Source: Shewanella halotolerans
GTDB lineage: Bacteria; Pseudomonadota; Gammaproteobacteria; Enterobacterales; Shewanellaceae
DNA: 64,000 nt
Direction: 5' to 3'
NCBI RefSeq assembly: GCF_019457535.1
Contig: NZ_CP080417.1
Coordinates: 3,720,001-3,784,000, forward strand
Below, piece by piece: positions 27,901-35,665 of the stretch. Every line of letters starts with the position of its first letter. Position 1 is the first letter of the stretch. The translations under genes were made by a program, and so were the position numbers. The notes below the pieces were generated by a model. The model made no database searches, had not been told where the DNA came from, and saw only the letters and a program-made list of their open reading frames with translations.

Positions 27901-28659
27901 TTTGTCAAATTCGGGACGGATCTGCTCGAAACCCTGGATAAGCTGGCTCTCGCGGATCCAAGACTCGACCCGCTGCGGATTGAGGCGTGAGCTCGGCGGG
28001 TTAACCCCGTCCTCCTCCAAGATGGCGGCGATCATCGACTTGATGGTCTCCATCTTGCCCTCTTTGGAGTGCACCGCCTTGGCCAACTTCTCTATGTGGC
28101 GCAGCGTGTGTTCGTGCTGACATAGGGAGAACTGGCGGGCGTAGGCCCTCAGCTCGCTGCGGTTGCTGCCGGTACTGAGCAGGGTGCGATCGTTTTGGAT
28201 GATGGCGCGATATTCGCGGGTGTTCAGCAGGTTGGTCACCGCCACCCCGGCGCGTTTCATCTCTCGGCCAAGCTCGGCCATGTTGTGGCAGAGAATCGAC
28301 TCCCCCTGCTGGGACTTAACATAGTCTTCCAGCTCGAAGCCCTTGCCGATGAAGCGATAGTTGACGCCCTTGCCATCACCGGCAGAGGCCAGCACCGCCT
28401 GGGTCAGCAGGCCATCATCGCGGCGGTACTCGTAGATGATGTAGCTGGAATCGTGGGGAAGATACCAACGCTCGAAGCTGTCACGGGTCGAGGGCACGAC
28501 GCGGCTGGGGTATTCGCCGTAAAACACGGGCACCAGACGCTGCAAGGTGGTCTTGCCCGAGGCGTTGGTACCACAAATGTTGGTGTGTCCATCGAGGGCG
28601 AGTTCCACAACGCCGGGGAGGTGCGTATTGATCAGCACGATACGATTTAAGCTTGGCAT
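24988..28659 (-). CDS. MukB/MksB-like SMC ATPase
   Basis: A 1223-residue SMC-type protein. The N-terminal head has Walker A GTNASGKTT (30-38). Two long coiled-coil regions rich in Glu, Lys, Gln and Leu flank a central hinge-like part around residues 540-640. The C-terminal head carries the ABC signature NESSSHGM (about 1112-1119) and Walker B VTIHWPIDE (about 1141-1149). These ends match MukB-like condensin ATPases more than RecN or SbcC. It is the first gene of the operon B-E-F, the reverse of the common F-E-B order. No JetD/MksG nuclease gene is adjacent, so a Wadjet-type plasmid defence role is not supported; chromosome organisation is likelier. Confidence 0.72.
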   Translation of the reverse strand: MPSLNRIVLINTHLPGVVELALDGHTNICGTNASGKTTLQRLVPVFYGEYPSRVVPSTRDSFERWYLPHDSSYIIYEYRRDDGLLTQAVLASAGDGKGVNYRFIGKGFELEDYVKSQQGESILCHNMAELGREMKRAGVAVTNLLNTREYRAIIQNDRTLLSTGSNRSELRAYARQFSLCQHEHTLRHIEKLAKAVHSKEGKMETIKSMIAAILEEDGVNPPSSRLNPQRVESWIRESQLIQGFEQIRPEFDKLEQEFNQLLSAEQRLAGLKRGYGKDEAQEIERQELNQQRSKDLGNKLRQLDDEWKELRDELNLDLSAAKGDVAKIEHELDIIEDQHAGFLDADIEQAKLDLEQLPSWRASLENLTERHKLQTEKHQDIEAAYNARRSKIGENLNRELEQLDKEQDKHRGARDKQQEAGREELAALEQSWREQMEAGRAKHNEQEYQLKLTAAELQMQVNGVTYSEEEKLTLAVFDERISRADEEQEACNAMVDRLAGEERKLRAKRDQANESLRQAGLRVIERQGALDELHQVLFPQSHTLLEYLRKEVDGWEESIGKLINPELLHRSDLHPAKSAGGDSFCGVELDLKALTTPEYAASEQELRGRYSEAEEALASAKQLQAEAEEALVAINAELDKLNRELTFAKTAYKNSRDDLRRLFDEKRAEQEKINQALSARKADSQKRLARLDSEMKQLKAQHQEWIDEQNEQALEARMEKKAYWQEVVGALDAQLSQVKQNINDRRQAAKTEQKACEQWYKDELKSRGVDEAKIVKLKQEIRELESNISKAEQRRSEVLRFDDWYQHTWLARKPKLQTELSKVKMAVTELSQQLTTKANEIKHQRQQYDSERKQSDAIQVEASENLTKLRAVMRKLAELKLPSSQDEMQGGLTERLRQGEELLLRRDQLMGSVKQYIEHFDSVIASKSGSSLSETWERAREESSFVNDKGIRLLDYRKLVPQLEQLLNVMVPQAIMGLREQGRNFGIDLTAFYDVLADIDRRIASQSARITREVGEELFLDGVSESAVRIRSRISELEFWPELEEFVKAFKQWKAEGFADLPDEHYTSSMRRALDIIGRAALTGGIAKLLEIELRLKEGNSDLVIRTDRQLNESSSHGMAYLILCKFLLAFTRLLRGRADVTIHWPIDELGTLHHGNVKKIFDACENNNISVLGAFPNPESEVLNLFANRYIINKQTKKLQVVKPQVNPIADKLSQRFAKEAV

Positions 28660-28998
28660 CTCTTTCCTTATCCAAACGAGCTTGTCGGCCGCCCAGTGGG
28701 GCGAGCAGCAAAGGGGAATAGCAAAACAATCCCACTAAAGTAAAACAAAGCTATCGGCTTGGCAATCTGGCCCGGGACTTGGGTGGGATAGTCGTTTAAA
28801 AAGCGTGCGTAACGCCCGATTTCAGGCTGTTTTCACGGCAGGAATGAAGAAGACGGCCAGCATAAAGAGAAGGAGTGATGTTCAGTATAGGCCTAGGCTC
28901 GTGGCGAATGCCAATGGCTAAGTGCTGAGTACAAGAAATAGAAAGGGCCGACCAGCGTCGACCCCAACTCATTATTCAAACTCTGCAAATAACACAGG
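28660..28998. other. Promoter region of the condensin operon
   Basis: 339 bases between the condensin operon and the DUF3581 gene. It should hold the condensin promoter. A weak minus-strand terminator for DUF3581 lies at its right edge. No gene seen. Confidence 0.4.
28945..28964 (-). terminator. Possible DUF3581 terminator
   Basis: Stem GGGCCGAC / GTCGACCC with one mismatch and a CAGC loop; on the minus strand it is followed by TTTCTATTTC. T-run is interrupted, so the call is weak. Confidence 0.4.
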
Positions 28999-29712
28999 TT
29001 AATCGGCTTGCTGATAACTCATGCGGCGCCCTTCGTAGCGGTCCACCATCTCATCCATGCTTTGGGCTTCCAATGGACGCAGGCCGCTAAGCACCAGCGT
29101 TTTCTCGCCGGTACCCACTAGCTTATCGCCGCAGTACAGCTCAAATTTCAGGGTCACGTCGCCGCGCTTGCCATCGACCACCAGGGTCTGCTCCACCAGG
29201 TTGAGGGCGATGCTGTCAAAATCTAAGGAGTTAAGATCGAATGACATGCTCTCGTAGATCACCAGGGGGCGGGCCGGATTGATCATCACGCCGTGCTGCT
29301 TCATCAGCGGCACCAGCACATGGGTAAAGTTGAGCCCGGAGAAGGCCACATAGCTACGCACGAATGATTCTGTCTGCACCTCACACAGGGTCGACTCGCC
29401 GCTGCGGCTCACGCTCAGATACTGCTTATCCTTGTCATCCAATATGGCAAAGCTGTCGCCTACTGCGTCGGGAAACACCAGGTTGACGCCGCTACCGACC
29501 ATGCCCTCGAAACGAAAAGTCATCTTCTGGCTCAGCCCATATTGTCCCAGCACCAGGGCGAACAGCAGATCTCCGGGAACGCAGAACTTCTTGGCATCGA
29601 CATCGTGGATGGGGTTAAAGTCCTGTGCGACACCCTTGGCAAATTCACTCGCCTGTTGGGCTGACACAGAGACCAGTTGCTGTGCTTTATTAAAATAAGG
29701 ACTTAGAAACAT
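28999..29712 (-). CDS. DUF3581 family protein
   Basis: A 237-residue cytosolic protein of unknown function. It contains DFNPIHDVDAKKF and CVPGDLLFALVLGQYGLSQKM, a pattern resembling the HxD-loop of MaoC-like hotdog hydratases, followed by a second half that also looks like a hotdog domain (VEQTLVVDGKRGDVTLKFELYCGDKLVGTGEKTL is split here into strands). This fits the DUF3581 family of gammaproteobacteria. An acyl-thioester related role is possible but unproven. It is monocistronic and divergent from the Fur-box porin cluster. Confidence 0.68.
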   Translation of the reverse strand: MFLSPYFNKAQQLVSVSAQQASEFAKGVAQDFNPIHDVDAKKFCVPGDLLFALVLGQYGLSQKMTFRFEGMVGSGVNLVFPDAVGDSFAILDDKDKQYLSVSRSGESTLCEVQTESFVRSYVAFSGLNFTHVLVPLMKQHGVMINPARPLVIYESMSFDLNSLDFDSIALNLVEQTLVVDGKRGDVTLKFELYCGDKLVGTGEKTLVLSGLRPLEAQSMDEMVDRYEGRRMSYQQAD

Positions 29713-30286
29713 ATCGGCTCGTCAATCAGGGTTATGATAAAGGTTAGATAAAACATTCGTTATAAATTTAAGGAGGCACAGTCTATAGCAAAACCCGCGA
29801 AACACTTCTCCGATGACTTGAGGAGCTCCTGTTTTGCCACCCATCTAGGCCGAAATATCCGCTATTTCCCTGTCGCAACTCTCCTATCCCCTTGACTCGA
29901 CTATGGCTTATGCCCATCCAGTCGATCGCTCAAACTGTGCCCAAACCATGCTCAAGCTGAACCTCAAGCTGAGTCTCAAACCAGAAGCAAGACGGCTGAT
30001 TTTCCCCAAAACGCCTCTAAAGCTGCAAAAAAGATAAATTTTTAAAATTAACAATGTCAGTCAACGTCAAGGGCTAAAAATCAGAAAAAAAACAACATCA
30101 AACCATTGTTATAAAATGATTTTAAATCAAACCAACCCTGCGCTACCTGGGTACAAGCTCCTTTACCTTAACTTTACATTTGTTGATCTCAATCAAAAAA
30201 CTTAATGATAATAGTTTGCATTACGATACCTAATTGATAGAATCGCCAGCAACTTAATAACCCTGATACAACAACTGGGAAGAGAA
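29713..30286. other. 574-base region upstream of the porin
   Basis: AT-rich toward the porin start, with a Fur box at 30204-30222. A short imperfect tandem of CTCAAGCTGA lies near 29951-29975. No gene seen. Confidence 0.5.
30204..30222. promoter_or_regulatory. Fur box
   Basis: AATGATAATAGTTTGCATT matches the Vibrio/Shewanella Fur consensus AATGANAATNATTNTCATT at 14 of 16 defined positions. It is about 65 bases before the porin ATG, a typical repressor position. Confidence 0.75.
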
Positions 30287-31459
30287 ATGATGAAGAAAAC
30301 GCTAATTGCCGCAGCACTGGTCAGCGCATTCGCTAGCCAAGCCGCTATCGCCTCTGATGAGACTCAAGAACTGCGTAAAGTGATCGAACAGCAACAGAAA
30401 GTGCTGAAAGATCTTGAGAAGCGTCTAGAGCAAACCGAGCAGCGTGTAGAGAAGACAGCCGACGCCGTTGAAGAAAGCAGCTCAGCCAAGAGCGCGACAA
30501 CTATCGGTGGTTACGGTGAACTTCACTACAACAACATCACTGACAACAAATCAGGTAAAGACAAGAAAGAGTTCGACTTCCACCGTTTCGTGCTGTTCTT
30601 CGGTCACGAGTTCACCGAAAAGACACGTTTCTTCTCTGAGCTGGAAGTTGAGCACTCTATCTCTGGCGAAGGCCAAAACGGTGAAGTCGAGCTAGAGCAA
30701 GCTTACATCGAACACGATTTCAACGACATGCTGACGGCTAAGGCGGGTCTGTTCCTGATGCCAGTGGGTATCATCAACGAAACTCACGAGCCACCAGCAT
30801 TCTACGGCGTTGAGCGTAACCCAGTAGAGAAAAACATCCTGCCTGCCACTTGGTGGGAAGCGGGTGCCAACCTGAACATCAAGGCAGCCCCAGGCCTGGC
30901 CTTCGACGCAGCAGTCACTTCTGGCCTGAACGTTGGCGACGACTACAAGATCCGTGGCGGTCGTCAGAAGGTTTCTGAAGCGAAAGCCGAAGATCTGGCT
31001 TACACTGCACGCGTTAAATACACCGCCGTTCCAGGTCTAGAGCTGGCTGCAACTGTACAGTACCAATCTGACCTGACTCAAGGCCGTGGCGATGTTGACA
31101 CCGCTTCTGCGACCCTGATGACAGCACACGCTATCTACACCATCGAAAACTTCACCATCAAGGCACTATACGCTCAGTGGGATATCGACGGTAAAGAAGC
31201 CGAAGCACTTGGCCGTGACAAGCAGAAAGGTTACTACATCGAGCCTTCATACCGCTTCAACGAAAGCTTCGGTGTGTTCGCACGTTACAATGCCTACGAC
31301 AACGAAGCCGGTAACGGTGTAGACTCAGAGATCACCCAGACTAACGTTGGTGTGAACTACTGGTTGCATGAAAACGTTGTCTTCAAAGCCGACTACGAAA
31401 AAGTTGGCGGCGCGAAAGATGCCGACGGTTTCAACCTAGGCGTTGGCTACCAGTTCTAA
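30287..31459 (+). CDS. Outer-membrane porin with N-terminal coiled coil
   Basis: A 390-residue outer-membrane protein. A signal peptide ends near residue 23 (ASQAAIAS). Residues about 25-65 form a charged coiled coil (ELRKVIEQQQKVLKDLEKRL), a common trimer stalk in porins. A barrel follows, from TTIGGYGELHYN to the terminal GVGYQF. The barrel resembles OprP/OprO-like porins. It follows a Fur box and precedes FMN-binding and PepSY genes, pointing to iron-linked uptake or redox function. No plug domain is present, so it is not a TonB receptor. RBS GGGAAGAG lies just before the ATG. Confidence 0.82.
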   Translation: MMKKTLIAAALVSAFASQAAIASDETQELRKVIEQQQKVLKDLEKRLEQTEQRVEKTADAVEESSSAKSATTIGGYGELHYNNITDNKSGKDKKEFDFHRFVLFFGHEFTEKTRFFSELEVEHSISGEGQNGEVELEQAYIEHDFNDMLTAKAGLFLMPVGIINETHEPPAFYGVERNPVEKNILPATWWEAGANLNIKAAPGLAFDAAVTSGLNVGDDYKIRGGRQKVSEAKAEDLAYTARVKYTAVPGLELAATVQYQSDLTQGRGDVDTASATLMTAHAIYTIENFTIKALYAQWDIDGKEAEALGRDKQKGYYIEPSYRFNESFGVFARYNAYDNEAGNGVDSEITQTNVGVNYWLHENVVFKADYEKVGGAKDADGFNLGVGYQF

Positions 31460-31475
31460 GCCATTAGCCCATATC

Positions 31476-31543
31476 GCAGTGCTCAACGCTCCCTTTGAGC
31501 ACTGCCTATGGCTAAGGTACTTCTCGAGGTGCCTTAGCCATAG
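31476..31543. other. Two adjacent strong hairpins
   Basis: Hairpin 1: GCAGTGCTCA / TGAGCACTGC (31476-31505), 10 base pairs. Hairpin 2: CTATGGCTAAGGTAC / GTGCCTTAGCCATAG (31506-31543), 15 pairs with one G-U. No T tract follows, so they are more likely transcript-processing or attenuation elements between porin and FMN-binding genes than a classic terminator. Confidence 0.6.
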
Positions 31544-31611
31544 TAAAAGGAATTAGTGAAAACAACGGATTATCCCACAGGCCTTATCCACTCTTGCTAC
31601 CGGGTCAATCG

Positions 31612-32127
31612 ATGAAAGCTCTCTCTGTTAAGCTCCTACTTGCCTCACTCTTCACCGCCTTCTGCGTGCAGGCCGCCAGCGTCTATCAAAGCAACGAAGA
31701 CTTTATCAGCCAGGCCTTTGCTGCCCCTATGCCCAAGGCCAAGGTCTACTGGCTAGAGGATAGCGATAAGCAGGCGATCGAGGAGATCCTTGCCCACAAA
31801 TTCAACAAGATGCGTCTGCGCTACTGGCTGCACGAAGGCGAGACGGTATGGATCCTGGAGGAGATAGGCAAAGAATCCCCCATCACGGTCGGCATACATG
31901 TCAAAGACAAGGCCATAGTGCAGACCAAGGTGCTGGTCTATCGTGAGAGCCGCGGCGACGAGGTGCGTCACGAATTCTTCACCGACCAGTTTAAGCAGGC
32001 CAGGCTCACCGAAGATCACCAGCTGGATCGCAAGATAGACGGCATCACAGGCGCCACCCTGTCGGTGCGTGCCCTCACCAAGCTGTCACGCATCGCCCTC
32101 TACCTGGACGACAAGGTCAATCACTAA
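31612..32127 (+). CDS. Exported FMN-binding domain protein
   Basis: A 171-residue periplasmic or membrane-anchored flavoprotein. A signal peptide covers residues 1-21 (MKALSVKLLLASLFTAFCVQA). The C-terminal FMN-binding domain has the ApbE flavinylation motif DGITGATLS (143-151), in which Thr149 would carry covalent FMN. ATG at 31612 is chosen because it begins the signal peptide; an upstream TTG at 31594 is less likely. No strong Shine-Dalgarno sequence is seen. Together with the PepSY membrane protein downstream it could make a flavin-based electron path across the inner membrane. The ApbE transferase is not in the window. Confidence 0.82.
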   Translation: MKALSVKLLLASLFTAFCVQAASVYQSNEDFISQAFAAPMPKAKVYWLEDSDKQAIEEILAHKFNKMRLRYWLHEGETVWILEEIGKESPITVGIHVKDKAIVQTKVLVYRESRGDEVRHEFFTDQFKQARLTEDHQLDRKIDGITGATLSVRALTKLSRIALYLDDKVNH

Positions 32128-32297
32128 GCTCCCATCGAGCTGCTTAGTTGGTGTTATCCCTATGGCTGTTATATGATGGCCAGCGAGCAGGCGAGCCCTG
32201 CTCTTTTCGTATCCAACAACAGGCTGTCAGCGCCGGGCATCCATGAGTCTGCTTGCGGCCGCGTGCCAAATATTAGTCAGAATAAAGAACGCCATAG

Positions 32298-33098
32298 ATG
32301 ACAAATAAGCCCCGCCATCCCCATCGTAAACCCCTGTGGCAGAAACTCGCCAAGATCTTCCGTCCCTGGCATAGACGCCTAGGGATCGCCAGCGCACTCC
32401 TGGTGGTCATGGTTGCCGTCAGCGGCGTCTTGATCAACCACAGCAACGACTTCAAGCTAGATACCGCCCACGTGCATCAGGGCTGGCTGCTGGATCACTA
32501 TGGCATCAAGGCCCCAGGCCAGGTCGCCATCTATGCCAACGAGCCGCTACTGGCCGCTAGTGACAACCTGCTCTGGCTCAAGGACAAGCCGGTCCTGGAG
32601 GCTCAAGGACCGCTGCTTGGCGCCCTCGCCTATGGTGAGCACTATGTTGCTATCGACGCCCAGCACCTCTACCTGCTGGATCAACAAGGCGCCCTACTGG
32701 AGCAGCAGAGCCGCGCCACCGGCCTGCCCCAAGACCTGCGCGCCCTGGCGCTGCTCCCCACGGGCGATGGTGGGCAGCTCTGGCTAAATACGACGTCCGG
32801 CAGTTATCTCGGCGATAGCGATCTCATCGAGTGGCAAGAAGCAAAGCCTCTGGTGGCGCTTGACTGGCAGACCCCGCTTGCGGACGCCAACAGTGAAACG
32901 ATTAGTAAAGAACTGTCACTCAAGGCCCGCGCCATGCATCTCAGTTGGGAGCGGGTGCTGCTAGACCTGCACAGCGGCCGTATCGTCGGCCTGCCCGGCT
33001 CGCTGATGATGGATCTGGTGGCGCTATGCCTCATCTTCATGGCGATCTCCGGCCTCTATCTTTGGCAGCAGGCCAAGCCGCGCAAGCGCAAGGCATAA
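32298..33098 (+). CDS. PepSY-associated transmembrane protein
   Basis: A 266-residue inner-membrane protein with an N-terminal helix (about 24-46, PWHRRLGIASALLVVMVAVSG) and a C-terminal helix (about 236-256). The periplasmic part between ends in LSWERVLLDLHSGRIVGLPG. The family start (PWHRRLG...SGVLINHS) and end (LIFMAISGLYLW) match PepSY-associated TM proteins. Relatives pair with FMN-binding domains in flavin-based transmembrane electron transfer, some linked to ferric siderophore reduction. The first unit of a 17-base tandem repeat overlaps the stop codon. Confidence 0.8.
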   Translation: MTNKPRHPHRKPLWQKLAKIFRPWHRRLGIASALLVVMVAVSGVLINHSNDFKLDTAHVHQGWLLDHYGIKAPGQVAIYANEPLLAASDNLLWLKDKPVLEAQGPLLGALAYGEHYVAIDAQHLYLLDQQGALLEQQSRATGLPQDLRALALLPTGDGGQLWLNTTSGSYLGDSDLIEWQEAKPLVALDWQTPLADANSETISKELSLKARAMHLSWERVLLDLHSGRIVGLPGSLMMDLVALCLIFMAISGLYLWQQAKPRKRKA

Positions 33099-33157
33099 AG
33101 CAGTACAAGGTATAAAGCAGTACAAGGTATAAGGCAGTACAAGGTATAAGGCAGTAG
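33090..33157. repeat. Four 17-base tandem repeats over the PepSY stop codon
   Basis: Unit AAGGTATAARGCAGTAC at 33090, 33107, 33124 and 33141. The first copy contains the last codons and stop of the PepSY gene (AAG GCA TAA), so the array arose by duplication of the gene end. Each copy repeats the in-frame-like TAA. Differences are one or two bases. Confidence 0.85.
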
Positions 33158-33213
33158 ATAGAATAAGGCGGCGACTAATATCAGCCCTTTAAAAAGCCGT
33201 CTATTTTGCAAAT

Positions 33214-33242
33214 AAAAAAGCTCACCTAAGGTGAGCTTTTTT
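33214..33242. terminator. Bidirectional terminator
   Basis: Stem AAAAAGCTCACCT / AGGTGAGCTTTTT, between the convergent PepSY and mrcB genes. Confidence 0.9.
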
Positions 33243-33268
33243 ATTGAAGCGCTATGTCGTAGGCGGCC

Positions 33269-35638
33269 TTAACCGCCCATCAGCTTCTGCCACCAGGAGA
33301 GCGGCTCGCCGCAGTTCTTGGCCGGGCGATAGCTCTCAGCCAGTGCTGGCATGGCCACCACATTGCCGCAGTTGCCCTGTTTGGCGACACCCGTCTTGGC
33401 ATCGAAATAGCCAGACACCACACCATTGACCGGCGTGCGTCTCAGGCCAATGGGCGCGCGCTGCTTGAGGAAAGCCTGGTAGACGGCCATAGCGCCACTG
33501 CTGCCATAGAGGCTGGTCTTGCCGTTATCGTCCAGCCCCACCCAGACGGCGGCCACGTTACGCTCATCAAACCCGGCAAACCAGGAGTCGCGGGAATCGT
33601 TACTGGTACCCGTCTTACCCGCCAGGGTCACGCCCGGGAAGGCCTGTCCCAGCTTGGTTGCCGTGCCCGACTGCACCACCTGAGTCATGGCGTGTTGCAC
33701 CAGGAAGTCGCTGGCCACAGAGATCGCCTGATCCGCGCCGCGCTGACTGGCCGACAGCGGCTGATTGTCGGCGTCCAGCACATGGGTCACAGCACTCAGC
33801 TGACGATAGCGGCCATTGTCTGCCAGGGTCTGATACACCTGCGCCACCATCAGCGGTGAGCCATTGACGGCTCCCAGCAACATGGACGGATACTCTGGGA
33901 TGGTCTCATCCCAGCCCGACTTGGCCAGTGTGGTCGCCACCGCGTCTGTACCTATCGCCATGCCGAGGTTCACCGTCGGTACGTTCATCGACTTCTTGAA
34001 GGCGGTCATCAGCGGCACCTCGCCGGAGAACTGCTTGTTGACGTTCTGCGGCGACCAGGTCTTGCCCTGGGAGTTGGTCAGGGTAATCGGCTCATCCTTC
34101 AACGGCGTCGCCAGGGTGTACTTGTCGCCGTGGGTCAGCGCCGTAGCGTAGACGAATGGCTTGATAAGCGAGCCGATAGGACGGCGGATCTCCACCGCGC
34201 GGTTAAAGCCCTGATAGCTTGGCACCTTGTCGCCCACCATGGCGGCGATACCCGCCGAGTACTTGTCGGTCACCACCATGCCCACCTGCAGCGCCTTGTC
34301 ACGCTGCTCCAGGCTTTTCATGGTCGAACGCACCGCCTGCTCCGCCGCCTCCTGGGCCAGGGGATCTAAGGTGGTGTAGACCTTGATGCCCGACTGCTGG
34401 AGCAGGCTGTCACCGAATCGACGCGACAGCTCACCGCGCACCACGGCGAAGAAGGCCGGCAGTTTTTGATGCACAGGCTTGCTCGCCTTACGCACCCCAA
34501 GAGGGGATTCGACCGCCGCCTTGTATTGTGCCACCGGCAGCTGGCCCGACTCCATCAAGAGGCGCAGCACCAGATCCCGACGCTCCTGAGCCCGCTCGGG
34601 GAAACGCCAAGGATTGTAATAGGAAGGCCCCTTGATCGCCGCCACCAGAAAGGCCTGCTGCGGCAGGGTCAGCTCGGCGATCGGTCGGCCGAAATAGAAC
34701 TGAGACGCCAGCCCCATGCCGTGCACGGCACGTGACTTGTCCTGGCCCATGTAGACCTCGTTGAGGTAGGCCTCGAGGATCTCATCCTTGTCGTAGCGAA
34801 AATCGATAATGATCGCCATCAGCGCTTCCCTGAGCTTACGTATGATAGAGCGCTCGCTGGAGAGGAAGAAGTTTTTCGCCAGCTGCTGAGTCAGGGTCGA
34901 GCCGCCTTGTACCGTGCGCCCGGCGCTGATGTTGACCATGGCGGCGCGTATGATGGCAAAGGGATTGACGCCATGATGTTCATAGAAGCTCCTGTCTTCC
35001 ACCAGGATCAGCGCATCGACGATCGCCTTGGGGATCTTGTCTGTGGCCACGAACAGCCTGTCTTCACCATCGCCGGTGATCATGCGATCCAGCAGCACGG
35101 GCTCGAGGTGGAACACCGCCAGCTCGCGATGGTCGCTGCTGCGGGCCACCGAGGCAACCCCTTGGCTGTCGAAGCTGATCATCACCCGCTGGGCTTCCTG
35201 GGATCCTTGAGGATGGAGGAAGGGACGGCGCCAGAGATCCACCTTGGTCCTGGAGGCGGAAAACTCGCCCACCTGACGGGGATTGGCCACCTTGCGATAA
35301 CCCAGCAGCTTAAGCTCGGCGATCAACTGATCGTGGCTCACAGCCGCGCCGGGATAGAGGGCCATGGAGCGGCTAAAGACCTGCGCCGGCAGGTGCCACT
35401 TCTGCCCCTCAAACTTGCGGGCGATGATCTGATCCAGATAGATACTGTAGATGGTCATGGCAGCAAACAGGATAAGGCCGAGCTTCCAGCTCAAAGACCA
35501 GATCCTACGGCCCCACCCCGGCCTCGCTGTCGCGGCGCTCTTGCTTGCCGACTTACGCTTAGGCGTTTGGCTATTGCCTGCCTTGCTATTAGTCGACTTG
35601 CGCGGTCTACGTGGTTTTGGCGTCTCTTTATTCGTCAT
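33269..35638 (-). CDS. mrcB: Bifunctional penicillin-binding protein 1b
   Basis: A 789-residue class A penicillin-binding protein that polymerises and cross-links peptidoglycan. A basic cytosolic tail (about 55 residues of Lys/Arg/Ser) is followed by one membrane helix (LSWKLGLILFAAMTIYSIYL). A UB2H-like region precedes the GT51 glycosyltransferase, with the catalytic Glu in EDRSFYEHHG and the GGSTLTQQLAKN motif. The transpeptidase has SLIK (active Ser), SMN and KTGTSND. ATG at 35638 is preferred over an in-frame TTG at 35653 because GGAA lies at good distance. It follows hrpB by 27 bases on the same strand, an arrangement (hrpB-mrcB) also found in E. coli. Confidence 0.93.
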   Translation of the reverse strand: MTNKETPKPRRPRKSTNSKAGNSQTPKRKSASKSAATARPGWGRRIWSLSWKLGLILFAAMTIYSIYLDQIIARKFEGQKWHLPAQVFSRSMALYPGAAVSHDQLIAELKLLGYRKVANPRQVGEFSASRTKVDLWRRPFLHPQGSQEAQRVMISFDSQGVASVARSSDHRELAVFHLEPVLLDRMITGDGEDRLFVATDKIPKAIVDALILVEDRSFYEHHGVNPFAIIRAAMVNISAGRTVQGGSTLTQQLAKNFFLSSERSIIRKLREALMAIIIDFRYDKDEILEAYLNEVYMGQDKSRAVHGMGLASQFYFGRPIAELTLPQQAFLVAAIKGPSYYNPWRFPERAQERRDLVLRLLMESGQLPVAQYKAAVESPLGVRKASKPVHQKLPAFFAVVRGELSRRFGDSLLQQSGIKVYTTLDPLAQEAAEQAVRSTMKSLEQRDKALQVGMVVTDKYSAGIAAMVGDKVPSYQGFNRAVEIRRPIGSLIKPFVYATALTHGDKYTLATPLKDEPITLTNSQGKTWSPQNVNKQFSGEVPLMTAFKKSMNVPTVNLGMAIGTDAVATTLAKSGWDETIPEYPSMLLGAVNGSPLMVAQVYQTLADNGRYRQLSAVTHVLDADNQPLSASQRGADQAISVASDFLVQHAMTQVVQSGTATKLGQAFPGVTLAGKTGTSNDSRDSWFAGFDERNVAAVWVGLDDNGKTSLYGSSGAMAVYQAFLKQRAPIGLRRTPVNGVVSGYFDAKTGVAKQGNCGNVVAMPALAESYRPAKNCGEPLSWWQKLMGG

Positions 35639-35665
35639 CGTGTTTCCAGTCAAACAGCAAAGGGG

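Noticed and set aside
23112..28659. Wadjet anti-plasmid defence system
   Set aside because: A full system needs a JetD-type nuclease gene; none is adjacent on either side, so only the condensin part is claimed.
30204..31459. TonB-dependent siderophore receptor
   Set aside because: The protein is about 390 residues with a coiled-coil start and no plug domain or TonB box; it is a porin despite the Fur box.
32832..33040. Antisense or alternative frames in the PepSY gene
   Set aside because: No start signals or recognisable domains; shadows of a GC-rich coding region.
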